This document shows positions 13,078 to 24,054 of a DNA stretch of 64,000 nt, piece by piece; within the stretch, counting starts at the first letter, position 1, and each line of letters opens with the position of its first letter. The stretch is taken from NCBI GenBank assembly GCA_035610835.1, contig CM069456.1, positions 28,154,234 through 28,218,233 on the forward strand, read 5' to 3'. The notes below the pieces were generated by a model. The model saw only the letters and a program-made list of their open reading frames with translations. It was not told the origin of the DNA and did no database searches. A program made the translations under genes and the position numbers. This stretch comes from Ophiura sarsii. Lineage: Eukaryota > Echinodermata > Ophiuroidea > Amphilepidida > Ophiuridae.

Positions 13078-13839
13078 TTTGAGCACATTGATAATTAAGT
13101 CGGTTAATCGAGCGATCTTGACCCCGGATGTGACCATTTCCGATTGGAGATGAAAGGACAATGATAATCACGTTATCAATCCCCCTAGTTCCAAGCCGAA
13201 TTGCCTAAGGCCAAATTAAATTAATTGTTTGTCTCAAAGCTCCCGCGCGTTAGTGTATTGGTGCGCATTATATATTTTTTTTCAATTTTTTTTTCAATTT
13301 CTTTTTTTTTTCAAAAAAAAAATCCAAAAAAAAAAAATCCAAAATTCCACCGATTTTTCAGATTTTCATTGATGCACATCATCTTAAATACAAAAGTTCA
13401 CTTTTACAAGGATTTCAATATTTCATATTATAAAATAAAAATAAAAAAAATAGAAAAAAAACCCGCATTCCGCATTAGTTTTACAACAGGAGAGGAGCTT
13501 TGAGACAAACAATTAATTTAATTTGGCCTAACAGACTTACAAGAAAAACCATAATTTTAATGTTTCTGCGTATAACATGTATAACATCAATCCAGGTGAG
13601 CCGCACAAGATATCAAAACTGTAAATCTCATCTTTTTGAAAGCCGTGGAGATGTGTCTCAATCTGACTTTGTAGATTTGCATTTTATTTTCCTGCTTAGA
13701 AGAGACGTCGGATATGATTTTTGGATAGTTATCGTGGGTTGCAATTTTGTATAAAACCAATCATTCTCTGAGCTATTTTGAGATACTACTTACACGCGAA
13801 TCGTCAGTATAGAATCAATCAATCTACCGATGTTAAGAA
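10749..13839. repeat. 3.09-kb tandem duplication, copy B
   Basis: Near-identical to 7658-10748, including three partial 510-bp units, simple repeats and the foldback MITE. Beyond 13839 the sequence continues as CCTCACGTATTATTAC, which resembles the tails of older copies near 15110 and 20150. Copy B therefore keeps the original right-hand border and copy A is truncated there. Confidence 0.95.
13209..13528. mobile_element. Foldback MITE, copy B, 35-bp perfect inverted ends
   Basis: Positions 13209-13243 and 13494-13528 are perfect inverted repeats of 35 bp, beginning GGCCAAATTAAATTAATTG. This copy shows the full terminus that copy A has partly lost. There is no coding capacity. The superfamily is not assigned. 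Confidence 0.8.
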
Positions 13840-14289
13840 CCCTCACGTATTATTACACTTTATCTTTCACTTTATTACATGACTCAAACATAAGGTGGTT
13901 ACACGCTCGTTAAGTAGAGGAAAACATTAGGTTTTGATGGATGACGCTGTTTCCTAACGCTTTTTCACCAATTCATTAAAAACTTTATGAACACCATAAT
14001 CAATTGATTGACTACTTGTAACTTAATTGAAACGCGGCGAATTTCGTCTGAAAATTGAAATTGTTTAAAAATTTAATGAAAATGCAATTAAAGAAATAAT
14101 TTATAAAACACCCTTTGTATGAAAATGCAATTTCATATTATGTATAGGCCTATATGGGTTGATTCCTTTTTAAATATGAGGATCATAACATATAATTCAG
14201 TATAAAAGTGGCGTAAAGGCAATATCTGTTCGATTATCTGATTCACATCCTTCCATTATATAAACTTTTTTTGTGTAAATTTGTTTTCC

Positions 14290-15130
14290 GATGATGAGTT
14301 CACCATCATTGCTTCCCCCTGAATATCTTGTTTTCCCTTGAACTAATACGGTATTGATTGCCAATGGTTGCTGATTTATTTATTTGCTTAGTATTCTTAA
14401 GGAAATTGAACCCATTGATGCATAAGTCGGTTTCTCCGGTGGTTCTTGACCCGGATGTGACCATTTCCGACTGGAGATGAAAGGATAATGAAACAGTGCA
14501 GCGGAAACACAATATTCGGCTTGAATTTATGGTTGCCGTTAACAAAAATGGTCACGTGTCATCGGAACAAGCTAATTCAGGCACTACCAAAATATTTCCC
14601 CATTTTTTTCATTTGTTTACGCATGAACCAGTGTCAATCAATGTTGTTTGCAAAAAGAAGATATTTTTAAAGATTCAAATTCCACCAAACGGCTGCGTAA
14701 TGATGTCAGTAAAAATGTGTATTGATTACCTCCCTTTATTACCTTCATTTATACTAGATACAATTGTCGAGACTACATCGAGACTCGATACGTTTTGTGC
14801 TCGATATTTTTAAAATTGAGGCCAGTAGTCACTAAATACCCTGGGGAATTTTAAGCAAATACATGATGGATACACTATGTCGAAACTTGATATCGATGCC
14901 GTATCGAGCGCTCGATACGACGGGGAAAATAGTTAAATAGATAATCTGAAGCTATATTTATTGCATTTTATTACTGGCCTACGGCAGTAAAGACTAGACG
15001 ATTCTTTAAATTGTTCACCCCTAAATTGCAGTTGTATCAAAAACCTTTCATTGTTTTAATTATTATGAGATACTCCTTATATTACACGTGAATCGTAAAT
15101 ATAATCAATCCCCTGATGATAAGAATCCTC
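14290..15130. repeat. Older divergent copy of the duplicated block
   Basis: GACCCGGATGTGACCATTTC near 14448 followed by TGGAGATGAAAGGA matches 10038-10075. TTTTCCCTTGAACTAATACGG matches the 9866 region. The end near 15060-15130 repeats the GAGATACT / ACGTGAATCGT / AATCAATC series found at 10685-10740. The intervening sequence is different, so this is a rearranged older relative. Confidence 0.65.
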
Positions 15131-15989
15131 GCGTATTATCAGATTATTACACTTTTTGCCGAGTGCACCTTACGAGTGAAGGAAGTTACCTCGCTAGTAC
15201 TTACGCGACGTAACTTAACAGGCACAGCTTTTACGCACGCGTACTTGTTGTCTTTCAACGCTCGTGTGTATACGCCAGCTCCTCGAGTAGGCGCGCGCCT
15301 TATGTGCTGCAATTAGTAATAGTGATGGAATTTTGATGTAATTTTGAGACCAAAACAAGAGAGTAAGAACGGAATAGTGACTAGCGAGACAAATATCCAA
15401 ATAAATTAACATCGTCCCATTTCAAAAAAGTTGTCATAAGCGTCAAACGCTTATTCGTGTATCGAACAGTAGGCCTAATCATAATTACACGAATGGTTTT
15501 ACGTAGAATGATACAAGTGCGTCATCACTCGTTACGTTAAACGTTCATTTAAATAATGCAATACACATCATACCACGTCCAATCGTTCCACGAAGTCCGT
15601 GAGAATGACGCCATTTTTGTGTCCGTAAATTTCAAACCGACTTATTTCTCAATAGGTTTGACCATTTATAAAACCATTAATGTTCAGCATAATACGGGTG
15701 TAATACAGTATTGTGCTCGTTACTGGTTTATCTCAGTCAACTTTATTTTTACCAATTTAATGTTTTTAAAACGATTTATAAACCTGTCACTCCCGGCCAT
15801 TTCCTTAGCCACTATCTAAAGACCGATCAAAACAGTGCAGACACACGTGTCTTTCTATTGTCACGTATCCAATTTACATGTATATTCTATTTGGTTCATT
15901 TTTTCTTCAATTTGTCAATTGTTAAGAGCCAGTGTCAATCATTGTTGAATTCTGTATAACAGACACCAAAAGACATAACTTGTAATATA

Positions 15990-16662
15990 CAGCGTGTCCC
16001 AAAAAACTGGGTTCAAAAGTTTGCGAGCTTATAACTAAAAAAGTAGAAAATATGGATAGTTCATATTTAGGGATATCAATCAAAGTATACCTGATCTTAA
16101 TTGGTTAAACTCTGTAATTAATCAAACATAAACTTTTTTAAATACAAAGATTTTAATAGAGCGTGGTCAAAACCTATTTGTCCCACTTTTCAAGGAACAC
16201 CCCGATGTGTTGCAATGCGCATTGTTGTGACTTTATCAAAGTTTTGCCGTTGCATTCATTCTTTACAAAGACTTGGGCAGTAAACAAAATTATCTTGGTC
16301 ATAATAGCAATAATACAAGTTCATTATTTACATAAACATTAAAACAAAATGTGCTTTGTTATAGTCCGAGTTATTGTCAAGTTCTTTCGGAGAATAAACC
16401 CCATGCCGGGAATACAGCACATAGCGTACAGTTTCATGCAACGCACGGATGGTTTATTCCTTAAATCGGGACAAATGGGTTCTGACCACGCTCTATTCAA
16501 ATCTTTGTATTTCAAAAAGTTTACATTGGATTGGTCTCTGAATTTACCCAATAAAGGTAAGGTATATTTTGTTTGATATCCTCAAATATGAACTATCCAT
16601 GTTTCCTACTTATTTCGTTATAAGCTCGCAAACTTTTGAACCCAGTTTTTTGGGACACGCTG
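15990..16662. mobile_element. 673-bp palindromic MITE with TA duplication
   Basis: The ends CAGCGTGTCCCAAAAAACTG and its complement form inverted arms of at least 180 bp: GAGCGTGGTCA at ~16159 mirrors TGACCACGCTC at ~16482. TA flanks both sides (15988-15989, 16663-16664). This is the architecture of a Tc1/mariner-type MITE. The ORFs inside are shadows of the arms. Confidence 0.88.
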
Positions 16663-16729
16663 TAAAACACATCAAGGTATACCACGCATGATATTAACTG
16701 CATGTCTCATGTTCTTGAAATAAGAGGTT

Positions 16730-17070
16730 ATGAATCCCCCTATTTCCCAGCCGAGAAATAATGTTGAATTATCAATGGTCCTAATAGACAAGAGAAAAAA
16801 AACCCACTTTTTAATGTTTCTGCATATAATACCAATCAAGGTAAACTGCTCGAGATATATAAATTGTAAATCTCATCTCCAAAAGAGTCGTGGAGAAGTT
16901 ATCAATCTGCCTTTGTAGATTTGCATTTTATATATTATCCGGCTGAGAAGAAACGGCGGAGATGATTTTTGAACAGTTATCGTGGGTTGCAATATAGTGT
17001 ATCAAAACATTCTCTGAGATACTACTTATACTCGAATCGTATAATTAATCAATCTACTGATGCTAAGAAC
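16730..17070. repeat. Divergent copy lacking the foldback MITE
   Basis: Parallels 10440-10745 through TTTGTAGATTTGCATTTTAT, ATCGTGGGTTGCAAT and AATCAATCTAC. The sequence to the left matches the flank of the foldback MITE but without the insertion, serving as an internal empty-site reference. Confidence 0.75.
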
Positions 17071-17089
17071 CTTTAAGAAATACTATTAG

Positions 17090-17260
17090 TATTTCTTAAA
17101 GAATATAACACAACCTTCCTTGCGCCTTTGATCTGTCTGCTTCACCAATGCAGCCATCGAGAGTACTACAATAGTTATATTGTTAACGCCAGATAAGTAG
17201 AGAGGTTTCTAGTTAATCACCGATCTTTTTCCGATGCTTTTAACAATAGAACGAAATACC
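17090..17260. repeat. Dispersed repeat shared with 32880-33050 (inverted)
   Basis: TATTTCTTAAAGAA, AACAATAG-type words and AGATAAGTAGAGAGG appear in reverse complement at 32930-33045. That places this fragment as part of the family represented by the 32811-33625 element. Confidence 0.6.
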
Positions 17261-17546
17261 GTTGGAATATCGTTGTAAAATCGCTAGAAAAATGCTTTAA
17301 AATCACTGTAGAGTTTGGATATCACCCCTAAGAGACCATTCATAAAAACTTGTGGCGGTGTTCTGATGCAAACAAATTGTCATCGTAATATAAGCAAAAA
17401 AAGAAAGGAGTACCCACAAGAAAGAAAAAATAAGGTGGCTATATTTACAAAGTGAAAGCAAAATAGGTAGATTAATCTATTAAAAGTTCACTTATAAACA
17501 AAAAGTAACTGATACAATAATAATTAAAAACACACAATTGATTGTC

Positions 17547-17614
17547 TCCTTTTACCCTTTAAGTGGTGGATTGGTTATTGCCCTTTTACCCTTTAAGTGG
17601 TGGGTTGGTTATTG
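17547..17614. repeat. 34-bp tandem duplication
   Basis: Two adjacent copies of a 34-bp sequence containing CCCTTTAAGTGGTGG and TTGGTTATTG, with one mismatch seen. Confidence 0.85.
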
Positions 17615-18024
17615 CCCAAAGGGAAATTTGAAGATTATTTAACTTGATCCACTAGAAATGTTAGCGAGTTCAAAAGTTCACGAATCAGCAATACTGGCCT
17701 AATATCCTTAATTGCAGCATAGCGAAATTTAAATCCTAGCGAAATGATCACTTGTTGCTTTACAGTACTCTCTGTGGTCTATAAATATGTATAGAACCCT
17801 GCCGCCATCGCCATACACATATGATGACAACAAACCACTATAGTCTGTGAACAAACATACAACAAACGAAGATAAAGACTCCATTTTTGTTATGAAAGTA
17901 CTGTTAAGAGCAATTCAGAAAATATTCACCAGCAGAAGAACAATAAGGTATTGCCAAAATACAATTTAATTCGGGCCACAAGTGTTAGATATGTTGGTAA
18001 CTCGCCAAAAAATAACTCTCCAAT

Positions 18025-18090
18025 ATATGCAGTATGCAGTAAGTAGTAGGCAGTATGCAGTAGGTAGTAGGCAGTATGCAGTATGCAAAT
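18025..18090. repeat. CAGTATG / AGTAGG minisatellite
   Basis: Short alternating words CAGTATG and TAGTAGG are repeated about nine times. The minus-strand frame across it reads as a repetitive Tyr/Cys/Leu peptide and is not considered coding. Confidence 0.8.
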
Positions 18091-18449
18091 CACAGACATC
18101 GACTATAATACTGACCCTGCTATAATTATAATAAGGGAACTCGTCTAGTGCACATCTTCTTATAATATTTCTTACTACTTTTGTTTTATATTTTGTTCCT
18201 GATGAAGGGTGATTGAAGGGTGGTTTATCCACTTGAAACGATTGTCTTATTACGTTGTTTTATTGCACAGCAATTTGTATTGCTTAGCCCAGTGGTGCAT
18301 CCATGTTTTACTGTTATTTGTGCAGCACCGATTCTCATTACTGTTTCATCGCTTTAGTATCCCTTTCTATTGCTTGTTTCCCCACACCCAGATGGTATAC
18401 TGTATCTTGCTTTAATTCTTTTCATCTTACCAAAAAATGTTATTCCATT

Positions 18450-19296
18450 GCTCTAAGTCCTGGTTCTTCGCATGTGAAAACCGCTTCAGTCAGAAGAATG
18501 CTAACTACGTAGGCAAATAAACGACTTTTTAAGATTCACAAAATAAGTTGTACTATTATGAATTCATGGATTGTTATTTCTATTGAAATTACATAAACAG
18601 TTCATGAAGAGTACTTAAATACGTGTAACTGTTTTGGAAGAGAGTTCTTTAAAATTCCTAACCCGACCAGCATGTTTTTAAACAAAAACGGGGAGAGGGG
18701 ACAAGATGAGCCAATAAATGAATCGCCGCTCCTGAACAGGAATCGATCCGGGGACCCTTCGCACATCAGCCAACCGGCTATGCGTCATCGAAAACCGTCC
18801 ACGCATGCGCTGTGGTATTTGGTAGGGTTATGGTTAAGGTTACATGCTAAAAGAGTTACTTTCGCTTAACAATAACAAATAAGCCCCTTGGATTTGACGC
18901 AAGTGTCACCGCGGCAAATCACGATAATAACATTGAATCTACTCGATAGCATCTTTAAAATAGCCCGTAAATTGACTGCAAGTTGCAATTAAACGGTCGT
19001 GCACTTTTGTAAACACTTTTCTAGGAACTGAAGTTCATTGCATGCATTTGAATATTGTTTTTTTAAGTTGTTCAATAAAACTTAACTTTTCAACCATTGC
19101 AATTATTTAAGATTCTGCGTTGTAAAAATCAGAACCAATTTAAAATAAACATTTCTATTTCAAAACTACCTTAAGGTATTTATTTACCAATTTAATTCAC
19201 CAATTCAATTCACCAATATTGCTTTTCGGTATTGATTGCCAAATTTTGCTTGTTGGTTTTTTGAGTTATTTTGAGATACTGCTTACATGTAAAGAA
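18450..19296. repeat. Divergent relative of 8780-9650
   Basis: AGTCCTGG / TTCGCATG / CAGAAGAATG, then AGTTGTACTAT and GTTATTTC, then ACTCGATAGCATC and CGTGCACTTT, occur in the same order as in 8780-9600. A further piece of the same block resumes at about 20141-20260 after a transposon insertion. The spacing is altered, indicating age. The ORF at 18672-18869 falls in unrelated sequence with no recognisable domain. Confidence 0.65.
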
Positions 19297-20140
19297 CACT
19301 AGCAACCAAAAGTATTAGAACACTTGGTTATGGTGTCAAAATCATCCGATATATTCAATTTGGAGGGTAATATTTCACTACGAGTTGAACAAATGTGTTG
19401 TTGAATCTTTTCTCATTAATAAATTCATGTTTCCTACAACATCTGCTGATTAATTTCCATGCAATTGAAGAAAACATGTTCCTTCTTGAAATCCTCATGA
19501 CTTTAGACAAATTTCCTATTGGAAATAGCTCATGAATAATTCATCAACCTCATTATAGCCAATGTAATCATATGGTGGGTAGTCTGACAATTTTGACTTT
19601 CTTTCAAAAAACCTTTCTCAATTGTTTGTCAATGGATTCACACAAGTAAAACTAATCCCAATATTGTTGTCACTAGTCTTTAATCTCTCACACATATTGA
19701 CACCTGATCTCTTAATTCATCTTCAAAGATATTTTGGAGGGAAATTTATTTTCATTTTGACACCTTTACTTTCACATTATAAATGTAAACCAACTAAGAT
19801 CTCTGTACTTTCTCATAGCACCCACATAACCTGAGCACACTACACAGAGCTATCATTTCATCATGACTTTAGAATTTTTGCCAAGCTATTTGACTCAAAT
19901 TAACTAAATAAACGTGTATCAATGCAAAAAAACCTTAATCACTGAAATATTGTTACAAATGTTTACCTTTTAAATAATAATGTCTTAAGTGGGAAATCAT
20001 CCCAAATTTATTGTAACAAACTTTTACCATTAATTTTATAACCCTAGAATACCAAAAAGCTAACAGTAGTTCAATAGATTCCCAGTGTTTTCTCTCAATT
20101 TGCAGCTTGCAAGGTGTCCTAATACTTTTGGTTGCTAGTG
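19297..20140. mobile_element. 844-bp mariner-like element with 27-bp ends
   Basis: The ends CACTAGCAACCAAAAGTATT and the complement of AATACTTTTGGTTGCTAGTG match over about 27 bp with one mismatch. TA follows the right end; the left flank is AA, so the duplication is not intact. The interior lacks a transposase. It interrupts an older repeat block. Confidence 0.82.
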
Positions 20141-20517
20141 TATAATCAACTCAATCGACTGATAATAATTACATATTATTACAGTTTATCTTTAATGGGT
20201 TTCATGACACATAGACTTAACATAGACATTTTCTTGATTATTTGTTATTAAGTATATTCTCAACGGTGCTGACCACGAATCTAAAATTTAAAAAAATGGG
20301 GTAGGGGCTTAGTTTTTGAGCTATATCCGTTTCAAAAATGGTGTGTTATCCAAAAATCACTACATTTTGAGGAAAAAAACAATGTACTGTATGAACATCA
20401 TAATACATTTTGACTCTATTAACGTATATGAGGCTATATATTATTTATATGAAATGTGTTGAATTTCGTCTTCAAATAGAAGTTACTTAAAAAATCACCT
20501 TTTTATGAAAATGCAAT

Positions 20518-20876
20518 CTAAGGTAGATGTTCTGATTTCTGGCCCAATTTCAACTTGATGTTTTCTATTTTAAATGGAAGGTCATCCTTTAAATTGCCAC
20601 ATTCCAAAGTTTGAGTTGCATAACTCCAATGGTTCTTATTTAATAGAAGCACACGGTCACAACAAATTCGCCCATTGAGAAGCACACAAGATGGCTGGTG
20701 GTTAACCACCTTTAGCAGTAATTCACCACATTTTAGCCTATAATTTCTAAACATTTCGGGCACTAAGAATTTACAGACATAATGAGAAAAATATGGGGAT
20801 TCTTCTGATATCAAAATATCTTGATGTGAAAAAAAAATTCATAGCCTCAAAAAAGTGTTCGGAGCACACACCTTTA
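20518..20876 (-). repeat. Dispersed ~350-bp repeat, copy 2
   Basis: Reverse-complement relative of 62010-62353, with ends AAGGTAGATGTTCTGAT and ACACCTTTAAT. It contains a 98-codon open frame on the minus strand (20518-20814). Its stretch around EESPYFSHYVCK is also open in the 62-kb copy on the other strand. No known domain is recognised. Confidence 0.75.
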
Positions 20877-21537
20877 ATATTATGTATGGTTTGAAAATGT
20901 GTAAAAGTATGACAATCATAACATTATAATTCAGTAACAAAAAAGTAGCTTAAATAGCTGGGGAGCGGAGGCCCGTTTTTTTGGTCCCGGTATGATGGCA
21001 CAGGGAGACATATGTCAACATGTTCCTTGAAGTCTGTAGCATACAACTTAGGTGGACATCCTTGCCAACTCGGATGTTAAGTTGACCCTTGACCTTGATA
21101 TAGGGTCAGAGTTCACATGTGTTTCAATGGGACATCAACATTTTAATTTAATTTAACACGGGAATTTAAAATAAATAATAATATTGACGACAAAAAGTAT
21201 ATCATATTGTTCGGCCGACTGTTTAGAACAAAAAAGTCAATCACAACTTTAATTGTCAGTCAATACTTTTTGACCTATTGACAATGACATGTCAGCAAAA
21301 TCAGCCATTTCTTACTGTTTTTTTCACGAAATGGGCCAAAAATGACATGTACTCATTATTTTTTAAATATGATTGGCCCTTGGATGATCGGAATACATCT
21401 AATATTGCTGGTTGATATATAGACCTACTTTGGTTTTAAGACAATTATAAAATCTACCGGCAATGCAGTTTCCATAGCAACCACCAATTATGTCTAAAAT
21501 TTCCATCCAATTAACCCAATTATTTGAATTATTCCAG

Positions 21538-21725
21538 GTGACTTTGCCGTATTTCTCAAGAACGGTCTCAGCTTTAAGACGGCATTCTTCTGGAGTTTAA
21601 TGAGCAATTTAGGCGGTTTTGTGGGAGTGTACATCGGCATAGCTTTAGGCACCATGGAATCATTACATCAATGGATATTTGCTGCCACGGCGGGAATGTT
21701 TCTTTATATCGCACTTGTGGATCTG
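21538..21725 (+). CDS. SLC39/ZIP zinc transporter, exon with TM5-TM7 region
   Basis: The second visible exon completes the Gly codon left open at 3948, giving [17 protein letters not shown], and continues through two hydrophobic helices to TAGMFLYIALVDL. GDFAVLL and AGMFLYVALVDM are hallmarks of the C-terminal ZIP domain (helices VI-VII). The acceptor is ATTCCAG and the donor GTGAG at 21726; the exon ends in phase 0. The ATG at 21600 is internal, and reading on past the donor reaches a stop only in intron sequence, so it is not a separate gene. The substitution of SNLGGFVG for the more usual polar helix VI residues is normal family variation. Confidence 0.93.
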
Positions 21726-22194
21726 GTGAGTGTAGTTATTATTCAATACCAAAATGGGCAACTAAATTGTACTTTAACGTAATTATGTAATAGACCCTAC
21801 TTTTAAAAGATACAGGTAAATTTGTTAAAGGTTAACATCTTTTTTTCTTTTTTAAAAATATTTTTGATGCAGTTATGTCAAAGTGTGTCAGATATGTATG
21901 TTTTTAAGGAATTACTCGCATGACGGAGAGGTTACAAAACACACTAGAAACTGCAATGGACAAAGCTAATAAGTTTTATGATATATAGGCCTACATTATT
22001 ATATATTTAAACGTTCAACTTACTGATATAAAAATCAACACCCAGCATCTTGATTATACAGCTTTGATAACTCGCACCAATCCGAGCTTCTGTGTATAAT
22101 TTAGAAGCCTCAACTGTTGTCATTTAAAACATGGCCTAAATCAAAACTTATATATTGATGTACCTGGCGTGGCGAGTCGGCTGAAACTGACGTC

Positions 22195-22280
22195 CACGTA
22201 TTCGAAATTAGGATTCGAACACGGCGGGAATAAGTGTTGCCAGTTCAACTAATCGCGGCCTAAATGATTACTATTGAAAT
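22195..22280. repeat. Fragment related to the core of the 42-47 kb palindrome
   Basis: ACACGGCGGGAATAAGTGTT, GCCAGTTCAA, GATTACTATTGAAATATCT-like sequence parallels 42700-42775 and, inverted, 46555-46660. It has no ACGTAT array around it. It may be the source or a relic of sequence captured by the palindromic element. Confidence 0.65.
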
Positions 22281-22466
22281 ATCTGGTATGATAAATTATT
22301 AGTGTTAATTAGCATCATAACACATACGGTATATAAATATAATTGTCGCTTTTTAAAGATGAAAGTGTTGCATTTGATGCCGTATTTTTTTTTAAATAAC
22401 AAATTCCCCTTGAACTAACCAATGTTTGGGCATAAGTTGAATAAAACCTCTTATGTCATCAGTGGT

Positions 22467-22505
22467 ATTACATAATGACGTATAGCGTATACGTCACTAT
22501 GTAAT
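22467..22505. other. 39-bp near-perfect palindrome
   Basis: ATTACATAATGACGTATAGC and the following half form a hairpin-capable sequence with a TGACGTA core on each side (ATF/CREB-like by sequence). It is more likely a tiny MITE remnant than a regulatory site. Function unknown. Confidence 0.5.
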
Positions 22506-23029
22506 CATCAATATTTGTGACAATACATTGTCTTATTTGACAAGCAAGACTCTCTATTGCAATAAATAGGGCATCATTGTGTGACACCATTTTCTATCTT
22601 AAATAATTCGGAGACATTTTCGTTTTTGCATTATATGCAGCTTGAAGTATCTTTGTAAATTGTTTCAATCCATTTGATAAAGTTAACACCAAAATTAATA
22701 TTCATTTAAAACTTAAAACTTAAAACATATATTTCCTGTTTTTGTTGTTGTTTTCTGTGTTTTTTAAAATTTAATCTGAAAGGACATACGTAGTATAATA
22801 TGCCGACATCTATCTGCGTAAAAGGAACGAAACCACGAAATGCCTCTTTCAACACTTTAATTTAACTTGCTCTTTCAAATTTCCATCTTATTCCCCTAAA
22901 ATCCTTATATGATTTACCTTTGGTTTAGACTTAATTACTTATCTTCTCCAGTTTACCTCGACCTCCTCCATTGACTTGAGAGCATGCTGGTCACCCCATT
23001 TCTCAAACATGTTAACTGTTTTCTCATTT

Positions 23030-23140
23030 TTTGGGGTATGCGTGTACGGGTGTGGGGTGTGTGTAGGGTGTGCAAGGGGTGTGTTAGGGCGAGGGGTGGG
23101 TGGGGTGCGAGTGGTGTGGGGGTGTGTGGGGGTGCACGCG
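23030..23140. repeat. GT/GGGTGTG-rich low-complexity tract
   Basis: Irregular runs of GGGTGTG and GTGTGG. The Gly/Val/Cys-rich reading frames here (e.g. 22976-23185) are artefacts of this composition. Confidence 0.85.
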
Positions 23141-23267
23141 TATCATCTATTTTATTGTATTTTTACTACTAACTGCCATTTTTAATGTCAAATTTTTCTA
23201 TTGTTGTGTTTTATATTTTGTACATTATTACTTGGTACTTTTTATCGTGTGTGTATTTTATCTCTGT

Positions 23268-23330
23268 ACAGCGCTTTGGTCTTTTTTAGAAAAGGCGCTA
23301 TATAAATGCTGTTTAATAATAATTTTTGCC
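23268..23330 (+). mobile_element. SINE/LINE 3'-tail fragment
   Basis: CAGCGCTTTGG followed by AAAAGGCGCTATATAAATGC and an AATAAT tail is the conserved 3' tail of CR1/L2-type LINEs and their SINEs. Related tails occur at 26610-26830 and 30018-30340 (minus strand) and 40770-40810. Confidence 0.65.
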
Positions 23331-23383
23331 CTCTAGCGGTGCACATTGCATATGATATTACCTATGTTTGTCATTTAACTATA

Positions 23384-23633
23384 CACCCGGAAAAAAGTAT
23401 CGCACCACTCTTTCTTTTGTTGAAAATTGCAAATGTGGCCTCGAATTTTGCCACCATGGTGTGATATTAAGGATCATTTGTTTGGGTAAGCTGTCCAGCA
23501 AAATATTATGCAATAAAAGGGCCACATTTGAGTTTGTGTCATAATCGATGTAATCACACCATGGTGGCAAAATTCGAGGCCACATTTGCAATTTTCAACA
23601 AAATACCAGTGGTGCGATACTTTTTTCCAGGTG
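23384..23633. mobile_element. 250-bp palindromic MITE, TA duplication
   Basis: CACCCGGAAAAAAGTATCGC and the complementary CACCTGGAAAAAAGTATCGC ends continue as near-perfect arms of about 85 bp (AAATTGCAAATGTGGCCTCG). TA flanks both ends (23382-23383, 23634-23635). This is a typical Tc1/mariner MITE. Confidence 0.88.
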
Positions 23634-24054
23634 TAGTATAAAGGCGGTACTCTTTGCTCCCCCAGCCCTGAACAGCTCTGTTCTAAACTGACAATTCGAA
23701 TTGATGTGTTTTCGCTTCAAATAGATCGCATCGGTGTGTGTAATATTTGTTTGGGAATATAATCGTGAATAATTCGAAAGTTGCTCGAAGGATTTTATAT
23801 TACCGGTACTATATATCAATTATTTCGACATCGTCTTTTCACTAAGTGTAATTGATTCTTTTGACGGATTTGATCGGACAGTGAACTACTGCAGCTGTCA
23901 TTGCATTACGTTGATGCGTTGTTAAACAGAGAATAGTACAACCCTTGAATAAGACGGAGGGATAGCTATATTGATGGATAAATACAAGTACAGTCAAAAG
24001 TCTTATTGTGATGGACGGACAATCGAGCTAAAATACAAATCTATCAGGAACAGT

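Larger units (their letters stand above)
3949..21537 (+). other. ZIP gene intron 1 (17.6 kb), repeat-filled
   Basis: The intron runs from donor GTAAG at 3949 to acceptor ATTCCAG ending at 21537. It contains the 510-bp tandem array, a 3.09-kb tandem duplication and several MITEs listed separately. Stretches with nothing recognised are 4331-4969, 13840-14290, 15131-15985, 17261-18024, 20261-20517 and 20877-21537. No additional coding exon is needed: the flanking exons join in frame and reconstitute the continuous [12 protein letters not shown] motif. Confidence 0.85.

Noticed and set aside
21600..21782. Separate small gene starting at the ATG at 21600
   Set aside because: It is the interior of the ZIP exon; the frame's tail past 21725 is intronic and unlike the family.
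22976..23336. Cys/Gly/Val-rich frames
   Set aside because: Products of a GGGTGTG low-complexity tract inside ZIP intron 2.
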